Shown here in pieces: positions 18,958 to 28,217 of a stretch of DNA of 64,000 bases. The DNA lies in contig JAHHGR010000011.1 of the NCBI GenBank assembly GCA_019359725.1, positions 1 through 64,000 on the forward strand, given 5' to 3'. Every line of letters starts with the position of its first letter. The first letter of the stretch is position 1. The DNA comes from Aphanocapsa lilacina HA4352-LM1 (GTDB lineage: Bacteria; Cyanobacteriota; Cyanobacteriia; Gloeobacterales; Gloeobacteraceae). Below the pieces are notes generated by a model that did no database searches, was not told where the DNA came from, and worked only from the letters and a program-made list of their open reading frames with translations. Made by a program: the position numbers and the translations under genes.

Positions 18958-19515
18958 ATGACTACAACCGGGCTGCGCGCGTGGACCGTCGAGGAATACC
19001 ACCGCATGATCGAGGCCGGCATCTTGACGACCGAAGACCAGGTGGAACTGCTTGAGGGACAAATTGTTCAGATGAGCCCGCAAAAGTCTCCCCACTCAGC
19101 CACAACTCACAAGGCATCGGATACCTTAGGCAAGCTGCTCGCTGAGACTGCGCTGGTTCGGGCTCAATTTCCAATTACGCTATTGCCGGATTCGGAACCG
19201 GAGCCGGACATTGTGGTAGTTCGTCCAGACCCAAGATACTATCTGGAGCGCCATCCAGACGCTGGGGATATTCTGCTGCTGATTGAGGTTTCAGATTCCA
19301 CCCTTGATTATGACCGTAGGCGCAAGGCGGGAGTTTATGGTCGCGCTGGGATAGCCGACTACTGGATTTTGGATGTCAACACCCGGCAACTACTCGTCTT
19401 CCGCAAGCCCGGCTCTGAAGGTTACTCTGAAAAGTTTACCCTTGGTGAAAGTGACGACATTGTGCCGCTTGCTTTGTCTTCTATTCAAGTTGCGGTAAAG
19501 GATTTATTTCCTTGA
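18958..19515 (+). CDS. Uma2-family putative restriction endonuclease (DUF820)
   Basis: This 185-residue protein starts at ATG 18958 after the Shine-Dalgarno AGGAGGG. The PD-(D/E)XK-like core is seen as (EPE)PDIVVVRP, the ILLLIEVSDSTLDYD strand (E-V-S) and KAGVYGRAGIADYWILD. These families are greatly expanded in cyanobacteria and often linked to mobile DNA; cellular function is uncertain. GC content is lower than in mutS upstream. Mobile remnants follow directly. Confidence 0.9.
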   Translation: MTTTGLRAWTVEEYHRMIEAGILTTEDQVELLEGQIVQMSPQKSPHSATTHKASDTLGKLLAETALVRAQFPITLLPDSEPEPDIVVVRPDPRYYLERHPDAGDILLLIEVSDSTLDYDRRRKAGVYGRAGIADYWILDVNTRQLLVFRKPGSEGYSEKFTLGESDDIVPLALSSIQVAVKDLFP

Positions 19516-19546
19516 TGCTGAGCCGCCTATCCAAGAGATTGTGGCC

Positions 19547-19708
19547 ATGGCTGGATTTACTTACCGGGAGCAATTCGAAAGCCTGATAACTGCCACCCAT
19601 TTTGCCTGGCAGTCTCTCCAACGCCGCGCGCCGGAGATAGAGCCACGTTTGCGCTGGCAGTTGCAAACAAAACTGAGCGGTGAGATTAGCCCTGATCTGT
19701 CAGACTGA
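19547..19708 (+). CDS. Short ORF truncated by a MITE-like element
   Basis: An ATG at 19547 opens 53 codons with a coding-like charged sequence (AGFTYREQFESLITATHFAW...). The last seven codons (SPDLSD) lie within the left arm of the inverted-repeat element at 19686, so the present stop is supplied by the insertion. It is probably the beginning of a broken gene of unknown family. Confidence 0.3.
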   Translation: MAGFTYREQFESLITATHFAWQSLQRRAPEIEPRLRWQLQTKLSGEISPDLSD

Positions 19709-19784
19709 GGCTTTTCAACGAGGGCAGAGCGTTTCAGCCCACGAAAAATCAACATTTCGCCCGTGTTTGACAGATCAGGGCTAA
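19686..19784. mobile_element. 99-bp MITE-like element
   Basis: Perfect 17-bp terminal inverted repeats, TTAGCCCTGATCTGTCA (19686-19702) and TGACAGATCAGGGCTAA (19768-19784), enclose 65 bases with no coding capacity. If the outer TA dinucleotides are target duplications, the structure fits a non-autonomous IS630/Tc1-type element. It interrupts a short ORF. Confidence 0.55.
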
Positions 19785-19909
19785 GCATCAGTTTTTTTGA
19801 TCCAAAATTTTGGATGTTTTGGAACATCTTCAAGACATCGTCCCTAACGGTACTTGCTGGGTCTATTCCCCTAAAGCAAGGAGCGAGAGCTAAGTATGCA
19901 TTCCTAATA

Positions 19910-20306
19910 TTGTCCGTGCCGAGGGGAATATACCGACGTTTGCTTGGACTTGAAAATCACGCCGTCGACCTGTTGAAATCCGTCATCGCCTCCGGCGTTT
20001 ATCTACAAGGGCCGCAGGTTGCCGCCCTAGAGGGGGCAGTTGAACAAGCCTGGGGTTATCCGGCGGTGGCCACCAACTCCGGCACGACGTCGCTGCAAAT
20101 TGCCCTTTTGGCAGCCGGGGTCAAGCCGGGCGACGAGGTCATCGTTCCGGCCTTGACGTTCATTTCGACAGCCTATACCGTCAGCGCCATCGGGGCCATT
20201 CCTGTATTCGTCGATGTCGAACCGCACACCCTGACGTTGGATCCCGCCTGCGTCCAAGCGGCAATCCGGGAGAATACTGCGGCTGTGATTCCTGTACATC
20301 AAATAA
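19910..20306 (+). pseudogene. DegT/DnrJ/EryC1 aminotransferase, N-terminal fragment
   Basis: The first 120 residues of a PLP-dependent sugar aminotransferase are readable: IASGVYLQGPQVAALE, the cofactor-phosphate loop TNSGTTSLQIALLAAG, GDEVIVPALTFISTA and FVDVEPHTLTLDP, ending at AAVIPVH. There the family match stops abruptly at about 20306 and non-homologous sequence follows; the catalytic lysine is lost. The start appears frameshifted near 19946, where another frame reads NIPTFAWT. Such enzymes act on nucleotide sugars for surface polysaccharide. Confidence 0.8.
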
Positions 20307-20458
20307 GCAACGGCAACTCTTCGAATCAAGCGGCTGCCTTTTGGTGGGATGCCGCTGCTTCCATTGCAACATGAGGGTCGTTGCACTTCGCTCTGACAAG
20401 CCGATTTCTGCCGCAGCAGCAGTTGGCAAAAACGAGTTATCTTGCCGTAGACCTGAAT

Positions 20459-20529
20459 GGGCGTAACAGGATTCGAACCTGTGACATCTTGCGTGTGAAG
20501 CAAGCACTCTACCGCTGAGTTATACGCCC
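20459..20529 (-). tRNA. tRNA-Val (anticodon CAC)
   Basis: The complement folds as a complete 71-base cloverleaf: acceptor GGGCGTA/TACGCCC, D arm ACTC-AGCGGTA-GAGT, anticodon arm CTTGC-TTCACAC-GCAAG with anticodon CAC, and T arm ACAGG-TTCGAAT-CCTGT. CCA is not encoded. It reads GTG codons. Confidence 0.95.
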
Positions 20530-20564
20530 GCAGGACACCAAGATATGCCAGGAAGCAAAGAACG

Positions 20565-21431
20565 TCAATCGATAGGCTGCAGTAGTTGCCGGATCATGCG
20601 GTTGGCCTGGGAAGCGTAGCCGCCCCCGAACAGGTTGTAGTGGTTGAGGACATGGTAGAGGTTGTAGAGCATTTTGCGCCGCTCGTAGCCGGGAGCAAGC
20701 GGCCAGGCCCGCCGGTAGCCGCGGTAGAAGCTTTCCGGAAAGCCGCCGAATAATTCGCTCATGGCCAGATCCGTTTCTCGATCGCCGTAGTAAGTGGCCG
20801 GGTCGAAGAGGACGGGCTCCTCCGCGGCGGTGAAATCGGCGTTGCCCGACCACAGATCGCCGTGCAACAGCGACGGTTCGGGGCGGTGACCGGCGAGCAG
20901 GTTGGGGATGCGGTCGACCAGCTCCTGCGCGGTGGCGCGGTCGATGGCGGAGCCGCGGGCGAGGGCGAGCTGGTGGCCAATGCGGTGGCGGGCAAAAAAT
21001 ATTCCCCACTCGGCGGTCCAGGGATTGGGCTGGGGGGTGGAGCCGATCGTGTTGTCGCGCCGCCAGCCGAAGCCTTTGGAACTGATGGTCCGGTGCAGGT
21101 GGGCCAACTGCTCGCCCAATTGCTCCCAATCGCCCCGTCCCCCCAAGGGCAGCCACTCGATGACCAGGTAGGCTGAGTCGGCGGCAACTCCCGAGCAAAT
21201 CGGGCGGGGAACGCGGATGGCTCCAGCGCGGTGCAACTCTTCGAGACCATCCGCCTCGGCTTCGAACATGGCGAGGGTGTCCGGGGTGTTGAGCTTTACA
21301 AAGTAGCGCCGGCCAGAGCCTGAGAGGACGCAGGTGCGGTTGATGCTGCCACCGCCCACTGTACTCTGGCCCTCGGCCACGAACGCCTCGCCGGTGCTCT
21401 GGGCGATGTGCCTAGCGATTGCGGTCCACAT
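20565..21431 (-). CDS. Fructosamine kinase family protein
   Basis: The 288 residues start at ATG 21431. The protein-kinase-like fold of FN3K is clear: glycine-rich loop GGGSINRTCVL, ATP-binding YFVKLN, and the catalytic loop LLHGDLWSGNADF followed by LFDPATYYGDRETDLAM. Bacterial members phosphorylate ribulosamines or fructosamines on glycated proteins, allowing deglycation. The start overlaps the end of the upstream phosphatase gene by 20 bases. In animals and plants a similar kinase/phosphatase pairing repairs glycation, so the pairing here is suggestive. Confidence 0.92.
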   Translation of the reverse strand: MWTAIARHIAQSTGEAFVAEGQSTVGGGSINRTCVLSGSGRRYFVKLNTPDTLAMFEAEADGLEELHRAGAIRVPRPICSGVAADSAYLVIEWLPLGGRGDWEQLGEQLAHLHRTISSKGFGWRRDNTIGSTPQPNPWTAEWGIFFARHRIGHQLALARGSAIDRATAQELVDRIPNLLAGHRPEPSLLHGDLWSGNADFTAAEEPVLFDPATYYGDRETDLAMSELFGGFPESFYRGYRRAWPLAPGYERRKMLYNLYHVLNHYNLFGGGYASQANRMIRQLLQPID

Positions 21432-21900
21432 GGCCGCTGCGGATAGCGTCGAGCAGACCCGAGCAGGCGTCGAGCAACAGATCCAAAACATGCTCGAAAC
21501 CGGCGTCACCGCCGTAGTACGGATCGGGGACTTCCCGATCCGGGTACACGCGGCAATATTCGCAGACGAGTTTGACTTTGGGGCGATGGCGGCCGGAGGG
21601 ATCGAGATCGAGGATGTCCTCGTAATTGGCCCGGTCCATCACCAGGATGCGGTCGAAGTGGTCAAAATCGGCGGGCGAAAATTTGCGGGCGGTGCCGCGT
21701 AGCGCCATGCCCCGGCGGGTGGCGGCGGCGCGCATGCGCCGGTCGGGGGGCTCGCCCGCGTGGTAGGCGATCGTCCCCGCGGAGTCGCAAACCACCTGAC
21801 CACCCAGCCCGGCCTTTGCGAGCAGATGGACCATGATCCCCTCGGCGGCCGGCGAGCGGCAAATGTTTCCCATACAGACGAATAGCAGCTTTTCGTCCAT
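21412..21900 (-). CDS. Low-molecular-weight protein-tyrosine phosphatase
   Basis: This 162-residue protein has the active-site P-loop VCMGNICRSP (C-x5-R) at residues 8-17 and the general-acid loop EVPDPYYGG near residue 125, both typical of LMW-PTPs. In plants and bacteria such phosphatases also act as ribulosamine/erythrulosamine-5-phosphatases and are fused or linked to FN3K genes. The overlap with the FN3K gene supports a glycation-repair role here, though tyrosine phosphatase activity cannot be excluded. Confidence 0.95.
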   Translation of the reverse strand: MDEKLLFVCMGNICRSPAAEGIMVHLLAKAGLGGQVVCDSAGTIAYHAGEPPDRRMRAAATRRGMALRGTARKFSPADFDHFDRILVMDRANYEDILDLDPSGRHRPKVKLVCEYCRVYPDREVPDPYYGGDAGFEHVLDLLLDACSGLLDAIRSGHVDRNR

Positions 21901-21937
21901 GCGCTGGCGGCGGTGACTTCGAGGCTATCCTACCGCT

Positions 21938-23296
21938 TTAACCGCTCAGCACCGTGAGAAACAAAAATGTCGAACCGTTCCACAGCGAGTGCAGCAGGAT
22001 GCACGGCGCCAAGGAGCGGGTGTAGTGGTAGACGGTGGCGAGCACCACGCCCAGGGCAAAGAGCGGAAAAAATTCGAGGGCACTGAAGTGGGCAATCCCA
22101 AAAAGGCTGGCGGAGGCGACCACCCCCGCCGGGGCACCCAGGCGGCTCGCCAGCGACGGAAAGACAAAGCCGCGAAAGAGCGTCTCTTCAAAGAGCGGGG
22201 CTGCGATTGCGACGCTCACAAAGAGTACGATCCGCACCGGCCAGGCGTCGGCGCCGCCGATGCCGGTGAGGAGCGAGTTGCCGCCGCCGCCTTCGCCCAC
22301 CAGGCGCTGGGCGAGCAACGAGGTGGCAAGCACCAAAGGCACCGCCGCGAGCCAGCCGCCGATTCCCCAGCGCTCCCAGCCGGCGACCAGCCGGTAGCTA
22401 AATAGAGCGCGGCTTTCGGGATGGGGCTTCCAGACCAGCGACCACAGCAACCCCAGACCTGCCCCGGCAATCAGGCCGTAGACCAGCAGCGTGAAGAGCG
22501 CCTGAAAGAGCGGATCGGCCCGCTCCGCCCGCAATCCGGACAGCAAGGCACCCACAACGAGCCCGGCGCTGAAAAAAGCAGCGAACCAGTAGACCATCAC
22601 TTCCCAGACGGTCTGGACACTCCAGGGCGCCTGCCACTCGGGCGGCTCGGGCCTGCGATTGCGCCAGACGACCCAGCTTCCCAAAATGACCAGGCCCGCC
22701 ACCAGCGCGGCCAGCGGCAAAAGGTTGAGCACCCCGAGGCGCACCAGGGTGCGGGTGGCTTCGGCGCTCGCCTCGGCCTGCAAAGTCCGCAGAGCGTCGG
22801 AGCGCTGCTGTAGTTGGTAGAGGCGGGTGAGGGCGGCGGTGCGATACCAGCCGGCCAGCTTGCTTTCGAGCATGTTTTCAGCCTCAGGGGGCAAGATCGG
22901 CGGGCGAGCCCACAGATCGGCCAGCACTTCGGCCGTCGGTCCCAGGGGCGAGCGCATCTCCACCTGCCTCCAGGCAGTCTGGGCTTGCTCGGTGTTTCCC
23001 CGGGCCGCCTCCAGCAGACCGAGCTTGACCAGTTGGGCGGGGCGGGCGGGCGCTTCCAGCTTCGCCTCGCGATAAGCTTCGACCGCTTCGGACAGTAGTT
23101 GCCGCTCATCGAGCGGGGCCATCGCCTCGCGCCAGTCGGGGTCGGTTTTGAGGGTGAGCAGCTGCAGTTGCAGGTCCGTCCCTTCGAGGGCGAGTTGGGC
23201 GCGGGGCTGAGGCTCCTGGAGGGTCTGCACAAAGCGGCTCCCCCCCAGGAGCAACACCAGGACCGTCGTCATCACCAGCAGCGCTCGGCGCATCAT
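21938..23296 (-). CDS. CPBP-family intramembrane metalloprotease
   Basis: The protein has 452 residues from the ATG at 23296 (an in-frame start at 23350 is possible). A first transmembrane helix is followed by a soluble helical region of about 170 residues and then about eight membrane helices. The CPBP (Abi/CaaX-like) motifs are in order: FEETLFRGFVFP (EExxxR), LFGIAHFSALEF (FxxxH) and LLHSLWNGS (HxxxN). Cyanobacterial members are membrane proteases of mostly unknown substrate. Confidence 0.9.
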   Translation of the reverse strand: MMRRALLVMTTVLVLLLGGSRFVQTLQEPQPRAQLALEGTDLQLQLLTLKTDPDWREAMAPLDERQLLSEAVEAYREAKLEAPARPAQLVKLGLLEAARGNTEQAQTAWRQVEMRSPLGPTAEVLADLWARPPILPPEAENMLESKLAGWYRTAALTRLYQLQQRSDALRTLQAEASAEATRTLVRLGVLNLLPLAALVAGLVILGSWVVWRNRRPEPPEWQAPWSVQTVWEVMVYWFAAFFSAGLVVGALLSGLRAERADPLFQALFTLLVYGLIAGAGLGLLWSLVWKPHPESRALFSYRLVAGWERWGIGGWLAAVPLVLATSLLAQRLVGEGGGGNSLLTGIGGADAWPVRIVLFVSVAIAAPLFEETLFRGFVFPSLASRLGAPAGVVASASLFGIAHFSALEFFPLFALGVVLATVYHYTRSLAPCILLHSLWNGSTFLFLTVLSG

Positions 23297-23403
23297 TCGT
23301 TTGTCCGGATAGCTTGTTCCCAGCATCGGCGAGGATGCACCATCCGGCAACGGCCCGCCGGACTGATACGATCGGGGCGCGTTGCTCTCCTGCGGGTTGG
23401 ACT

Positions 23404-24111
23404 GTGGTTTTGCGGGCGGTTCTGTTCGATTTCAACGGCGTGCTCGTCGACGACGAGCCGCTGCACCGGGCTTTGACCCTGCAGGTGCTGGGCGAAGCGT
23501 TCAACCTGGAGGTCAGCCGTGCCGAGTACCGGCGCCATTGCCTGGGCCGCCCCGATCGCGAAGCGCTTCGCGCCGTGCTCGAAGCGCGCGGCCTGGCGGT
23601 GGGCGACGGCGCCCTTGCCGCCCTGGTGCGGCGCAAAACCGAGCTGTACCGCGAGCGGGCGGTGCCCAAGGACTTGCTCGTGGCCGGGGTGCAGGCGTTG
23701 CTTGCGGATCTTGTGGGCCGGGGGATGGACCTTGCCGTGGTCACCGGCAGCGGCGGCGAAGAAGTGAGCTGGTTGCTCGAGAACACCGGCCTGAGGGAGT
23801 ACTTTGCGCTGATTGTGGCCGCCGAGGACATTCAGCGCGGCAAACCGGACCCGGAGGGCTACCGCGCGGCGCTGGGGCGCCTCGGCTGTAAGCCCGAGGA
23901 AGCCCTGGCGGTGGAGGACAGCCTGGCGGGGATCGAAGCGGCGCGGCGTGCCGGGCTGTGGGTGCTGGCCCTGACGACGGCGGTGCCGATGCACCTGCTG
24001 CAGCGGCGCACCCAGTGGGTGGTGGATCGCTACGAACAGCTCGATCTCGGCGCCGTGGTGCAGTACTACGGCCGCACCGCCCCCCTGCCCCCCTCCGGGG
24101 GTTCCGCCTAG
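23404..24111 (+). CDS. HAD-superfamily hydrolase (beta-phosphoglucomutase-like)
   Basis: A GTG at 23404 gives 235 residues. HAD motifs: I LFDFNGVLVDDEPLH (the second aspartate of DxD is replaced by asparagine: D-F-N), II VVTGSG, III GKPDPEGY and IV VEDSLAGIEAA. Asn in place of the second Asp occurs in some plastid/cyanobacterial members but could reduce phosphatase activity. Substrate is unknown; sugar phosphates are likely. A longer in-frame start exists but overlaps the divergent protease gene region. Confidence 0.85.
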   Translation: MVLRAVLFDFNGVLVDDEPLHRALTLQVLGEAFNLEVSRAEYRRHCLGRPDREALRAVLEARGLAVGDGALAALVRRKTELYRERAVPKDLLVAGVQALLADLVGRGMDLAVVTGSGGEEVSWLLENTGLREYFALIVAAEDIQRGKPDPEGYRAALGRLGCKPEEALAVEDSLAGIEAARRAGLWVLALTTAVPMHLLQRRTQWVVDRYEQLDLGAVVQYYGRTAPLPPSGGSA

Positions 24112-24138
24112 AATAGGGTGTTGGACTGTGAGAAATTC

Positions 24139-24420
24139 ATGTTTACGATCGAATTGATTTTGCGCGGCAACCCCGTTGCCCTCGCGGTGCAGCGCAAGGA
24201 CCAGACGGCCGCGGGGGACCTCTATGCCAAAATTCGCGACGCGATGAGCGCCAGCCCGCCCCGGGTAATCGAGCTTACCTGCGACAAGGTGCCGGAGAAA
24301 CACCTCGCGGTGATGGGTTGCGATGTCGTGGCTGTGCAACTGACCGCTGCCAAGTCGGGGAGCGGCGCGCCCATGGGCATGCGGGCCGGTTTTTTCGCCG
24401 GTGGGGGCGAGGAGGAATAA
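24139..24420 (+). CDS. UPF0367 family protein
   Basis: The 93 residues start at ATG 24139 (M-F-T-I-E-L-I-L-R-G-N-P). The pattern FTIELxLRxxP, VQRK, AxxLYxxI, ELTCDK and (V)AAVQL matches the cyanobacterial UPF0367 family. The role is unknown. It follows the HAD gene by 27 bases. Confidence 0.85.
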   Translation: MFTIELILRGNPVALAVQRKDQTAAGDLYAKIRDAMSASPPRVIELTCDKVPEKHLAVMGCDVVAVQLTAAKSGSGAPMGMRAGFFAGGGEEE

Positions 24421-24582
24421 CCGGCGGCTTCCGAAGTGCTTTTGCCGGAGCCTTCGGGGCCGTTTCTCAATTGTTAATTTGTTCCGGCGATTTTGCGCGG
24501 CGACGAAGCGAAGCCGCCTAGTCTGGGGTAACACCTGGCAGTGTTGCACAGACCCTTGCTTGAGTTTCGAGGCCGCTACCGT

Positions 24583-26121
24583 ATGACCGCATCGTTGACT
24601 GGGAGATTGAGCGCCAATCCGTTGCGCCAGGGGCTGCGCCTGGAGCGCACGCCCAAGCCTGCCATTTTGACCATCTTTGGAGCCTCCGGAGATCTGACCG
24701 TCCGCAAGCTGATCCCAGCCCTTTACGACCTGGCCCGCGACCGGCGATTGCCGCCCGAATTCACGGTCGTGGGCTATGCCCGCCGCCCCTACAGCCACGA
24801 AGAATTCCGCAATATGATGAAGGAGGGGGTAGCCAAGTACTCGCGCAGCAAGCTCGGTAACCTCTGGGAAAGTTTCTCCAAGGGCATCTATTACTTTCAA
24901 GGGGACCTCGACAACCTCCAGAACTTCAAGGACCTCGGCGAATTTTTAAAGACCCTGGATAGCGAGCGCGGCACCCTCGGCAACCGTGCCTTTTATATGG
25001 CTACTGCTCCGAGTTTCTTTGCACCCATCATCGAGAACCTGGGTGCGGCGGGCCTGGCGGGGGACGTGCGCAACACGCGCCTGGTCATCGAGAAACCCTT
25101 CGGCCACGACCTGCGCTCGGCCCAAGATCTCAACAAAGTCGTCCAGCAAGTCTTCCACGAAAAGCAGGTCTACCGCATCGATCATTACCTGGGCAAAGAG
25201 ACCGTCCAGAATATTTTGGTCTTCCGCTTTGCCAATTCGATCTGGGAGCCGCTCTGGAACAACCGCTACGTCGATCACGTGCAGATCACGGTGGCGGAGA
25301 CGGTCGGGGTCGAAAACCGCGGGCCGTACTACGACGAAGCGGGCGGCGCGCTGCGCGACATGATCCAGAACCACCTGGTACAGCTGTTGGCCCTCACCGC
25401 CATGGAGCCGCCCTCCGCCTTCGAGGCCGACACCGTGCGCGACGAAAAAGTGAAAGTCCTGCGCGCCATCCAGGTCGGCCAGGGACCGAACGGCCTCGAG
25501 GCGGTCCGTGCCCAGTACACCAACGGCTGGATCTCAGGTGAGCCGGTACCCGCCTACCGCGACGAACCCCGGGTCAACCCCGACGTGCAGACCGCGAGCT
25601 ACATTGCCGCCAAGTTCATGATCAACAACTGGCGCTGGAACGGCGTGCCCTTTTTCCTGCGCACCGGCAAACGCCTCGCCAAGCGCGTCTCTGAAATTGC
25701 CCTGCAGTTTCGGGAGGTGCCGCACCTGCTCTTTCCGTCGAGCAGCGCGGGCCAGCTCAATCCGAACATGCTGGTGCTGCGCATCCAACCGGACGAGGGC
25801 ATCTCGCTGCGCTTCGAGGCCAAGCGGCCGGTGGCCGATATCGCCATGCGCTCGGTGAACATGGACTTTCACTACGGAGGCACCTTCGAGGTCGCCTCGC
25901 CCGAAGCCTACGAGCGGTTGCTGCTCGATTTTCTGCTCGGGGATCAGACGCTGTTTACCCGCGCGGACGAAGTCGAGGCGGCCTGGAAGATCGTGACACC
26001 GCTCATCGAGCGCTGGGAAATCCAGAAAGCCGGCAACCTCAACTACTACGACGCCGGTTCCTGGGGACCGAGCGCCGCGAGTAAACTGATGGACAACGGC
26101 CGCCGCTGGCGGCGCCTCTAA
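24583..26121 (+). CDS. zwf: Glucose-6-phosphate 1-dehydrogenase
   Basis: This 512-residue enzyme is the first step of the oxidative pentose phosphate pathway, producing NADPH in the dark. The ATG at 24583 opens with a short extension before the NADP-binding [11 protein letters not shown]. The active-site segment [13 protein letters not shown] is present. It is the first gene of zwf-opcA-pgl. In other cyanobacteria Zwf is redox controlled through OpcA and thioredoxin. Confidence 0.97.
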   Translation: MTASLTGRLSANPLRQGLRLERTPKPAILTIFGASGDLTVRKLIPALYDLARDRRLPPEFTVVGYARRPYSHEEFRNMMKEGVAKYSRSKLGNLWESFSKGIYYFQGDLDNLQNFKDLGEFLKTLDSERGTLGNRAFYMATAPSFFAPIIENLGAAGLAGDVRNTRLVIEKPFGHDLRSAQDLNKVVQQVFHEKQVYRIDHYLGKETVQNILVFRFANSIWEPLWNNRYVDHVQITVAETVGVENRGPYYDEAGGALRDMIQNHLVQLLALTAMEPPSAFEADTVRDEKVKVLRAIQVGQGPNGLEAVRAQYTNGWISGEPVPAYRDEPRVNPDVQTASYIAAKFMINNWRWNGVPFFLRTGKRLAKRVSEIALQFREVPHLLFPSSSAGQLNPNMLVLRIQPDEGISLRFEAKRPVADIAMRSVNMDFHYGGTFEVASPEAYERLLLDFLLGDQTLFTRADEVEAAWKIVTPLIERWEIQKAGNLNYYDAGSWGPSAASKLMDNGRRWRRL

Positions 26122-26153
26122 CCGATGTTTTTTTCTTGACTGGTGAGTGAATC

Positions 26154-27281
26154 ATGACTGAGAACGCCTCCGTCGTCGCGATTGCCGAGCCCTCCCGGGT
26201 GCAAGTCAGCCAGATCGACAAGCAGCTCAAGACTATCTGGAGCTCGCAGGAGGGTGCCACCCGCGCTTCGACCTTCAACCTGCTCGTCTACGAAAGCGAA
26301 CTGCAAGATCCCAACAGCATCGGCGAGGCGATCGGTGCCATCGCCGTGCAGCACCCCTGCCGGGCGATTGCGCTATTGGCGAGCACCGATGGCCCCAAGG
26401 ACAACCTCGAAGCCTATGTCGCCGCCTACTGCCCGGTGAGCGAGGGCGGCGGGCGCGAGTCGATCTGCTGCGAGTACATCACGCTGCGCGCGAGCGGCAA
26501 AGCCCTCGACGAACTGGACACTACCGCCGCGGCTTTGCTGCTGCCCGAGCTTGAGACGTTTTTGTGGTGGAAGGGACCGCTCAATATCCACCTGGAACTG
26601 TTCACGAACTTGCAGCACATTGTCGATCGCACCGTGGTCGATTCATCGCTGTTCGAAGAACCCGAAAAGGCGCTCGAAAGCTACACTTCCCTCGCCCTCG
26701 GTCAGGAAAAGAACCGTTCCTTCGGCGATCTCAACTGGTCACGGCTGACGCCCTGGCGCGAAGAAACCGCGGTTGCCTTCGACAGTGAGAGCCGGGCCGC
26801 CTGCCTGGGCGCACTCGACCGCGTGATCATCGAGTACGGCCAGAGCGAGGGCATTCCCCTCAACCCCTGCCAGGCGTACCTGTTCTTGGGGTGGCTTGCC
26901 AGCCGCCTGGGCTGGCAGCCTCTGTCGCTGCACAACAAAGATCTCACCAAGCAGATCATCATGCGCGACAGCACCCAGCGGCCCATCCAGGTAACCGTGC
27001 GTGCCGTGGCCGGCGAGGCGCACCTGGCCGGTCAAATCACCTCGGTCGGATTGCGCTCCGAGGAGATGGGGGCCGCCTGCTCGACGGTGCTGTGCAGCAG
27101 CGATTCTTCCAGCTGCATCCGCATGCAGATGAACATGGGTGAAGCGACCCTGTCGCTGGTGAGCGACATCGACACCCTCACCACCGAGCAATTGCTCAGC
27201 GAGGCGCTCAGAACCCCCGACCGCGACCCCATCTACGAGGAATCGCTCGAAGTGATCCACGATCTGATGCAGCTGAAGTAG
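26154..27281 (+). CDS. opcA: Glucose-6-phosphate dehydrogenase assembly protein OpcA
   Basis: This 375-residue protein activates and assembles Zwf tetramers and makes the enzyme sensitive to redox state. The cyanobacterial OpcA family is recognised from its N-terminal helical region, the FLWWKGPL segment around residue 140 and the conserved CSSDSSSCIRMQM cysteine region near the C-terminus. It lies between zwf (32-base gap) and pgl (2-base gap). The cysteines are candidates for the redox switch. Confidence 0.95.
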   Translation: MTENASVVAIAEPSRVQVSQIDKQLKTIWSSQEGATRASTFNLLVYESELQDPNSIGEAIGAIAVQHPCRAIALLASTDGPKDNLEAYVAAYCPVSEGGGRESICCEYITLRASGKALDELDTTAAALLLPELETFLWWKGPLNIHLELFTNLQHIVDRTVVDSSLFEEPEKALESYTSLALGQEKNRSFGDLNWSRLTPWREETAVAFDSESRAACLGALDRVIIEYGQSEGIPLNPCQAYLFLGWLASRLGWQPLSLHNKDLTKQIIMRDSTQRPIQVTVRAVAGEAHLAGQITSVGLRSEEMGAACSTVLCSSDSSSCIRMQMNMGEATLSLVSDIDTLTTEQLLSEALRTPDRDPIYEESLEVIHDLMQLK

Positions 27282-27283
27282 CG

Positions 27284-28003
27284 ATGCGCGGCGCCATCAC
27301 CGTTTTTCCGGATCTGGAGAGCCTGTCGCTGGAGGCGGCACAGCTATTTGAGGCGGCGGCCCACGCCGCCATCGCCCTGCACAGCCGCTTTTGTGTGTCC
27401 CTCGCGGGCGGCTCGACCCCCAAACGGCTCTACCAGTTGCTGGCTACCGAGCCGCACCGCTCCAAGCTGCCCTGGAATCAGATTCATCTATTCTGGGGCG
27501 ACGAGCGCTGTGTGCCGACCGATGACCCGCAGAGCAACTACCGCATGGTCAAAGAGGCTCTGCTGGATCACGTGGCGATTCCGACAGCGAACGTGCACGC
27601 CATGCCCGCCTTTGGCGACGATCTCGAGGAAGCGGCGCGACTCTACACCGCACATCTGTCGGAATTTTTTGGCGGCGATATCCGTCTGGATCTGGCGCTT
27701 CTGGGCATGGGTGCCGACGGCCATACCGCTTCGCTTTTTCCAGGCGATGCCGCTCTGACTGTGGACGACCGGCCCGTGGCGGTGGCCCGCCCCGCCTCCC
27801 AACCGACGGCGCGCTTGACGCTTACCTACCCGGTATTGAACCGTAGCCGTCAGGTGCTCTTTCTGGTGGCCGGTGCCGACAAAGCCGAGGTACTCACCCG
27901 GGTGCTCGCGGGCGACACTACCTACCCCAGCGCGCTCATCGATCTCGCCGACGGCGAACGCTTCTGGATGTTGGACCGGGAGGCGGCTGCAAAGCTGGGC
28001 TGA
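27284..28003 (+). CDS. pgl: 6-phosphogluconolactonase
   Basis: The enzyme hydrolyses 6-phosphogluconolactone, the Zwf product. The 239 residues have the DevB-type motifs: SLAGGSTPKRLYQLL, HLFWGDERCVP and LLGMGADGHTASLFPG. It starts 2 bases after opcA, so the three genes form one operon. Confidence 0.97.
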   Translation: MRGAITVFPDLESLSLEAAQLFEAAAHAAIALHSRFCVSLAGGSTPKRLYQLLATEPHRSKLPWNQIHLFWGDERCVPTDDPQSNYRMVKEALLDHVAIPTANVHAMPAFGDDLEEAARLYTAHLSEFFGGDIRLDLALLGMGADGHTASLFPGDAALTVDDRPVAVARPASQPTARLTLTYPVLNRSRQVLFLVAGADKAEVLTRVLAGDTTYPSALIDLADGERFWMLDREAAAKLG

Positions 28004-28217
28004 GCGCATGCAAAATGTTCCGGATTGGTGCTGCCGCTACGGGGCCAGATTATCGGTTGTCGGCGCATCGACTTGATGTGCAATTCTGAAGGACGATATT
28101 TGCGTTTCCTCGGATAATGTGATTCAGTTAACCTCAGTTCGGGTTAAGCCCCGAGCAGAAGTGTTGAATGTGGTGCTACCCTGCCGTCCTTGATCCCCGC
28201 CGTAAGCACCTGAATAG

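Noticed and set aside
23293-24900. 535-codon frame antisense to the HAD, UPF0367 and zwf genes
   Set aside because: It crosses three real genes and their gaps, and has no domain pattern; it is a codon-bias shadow.
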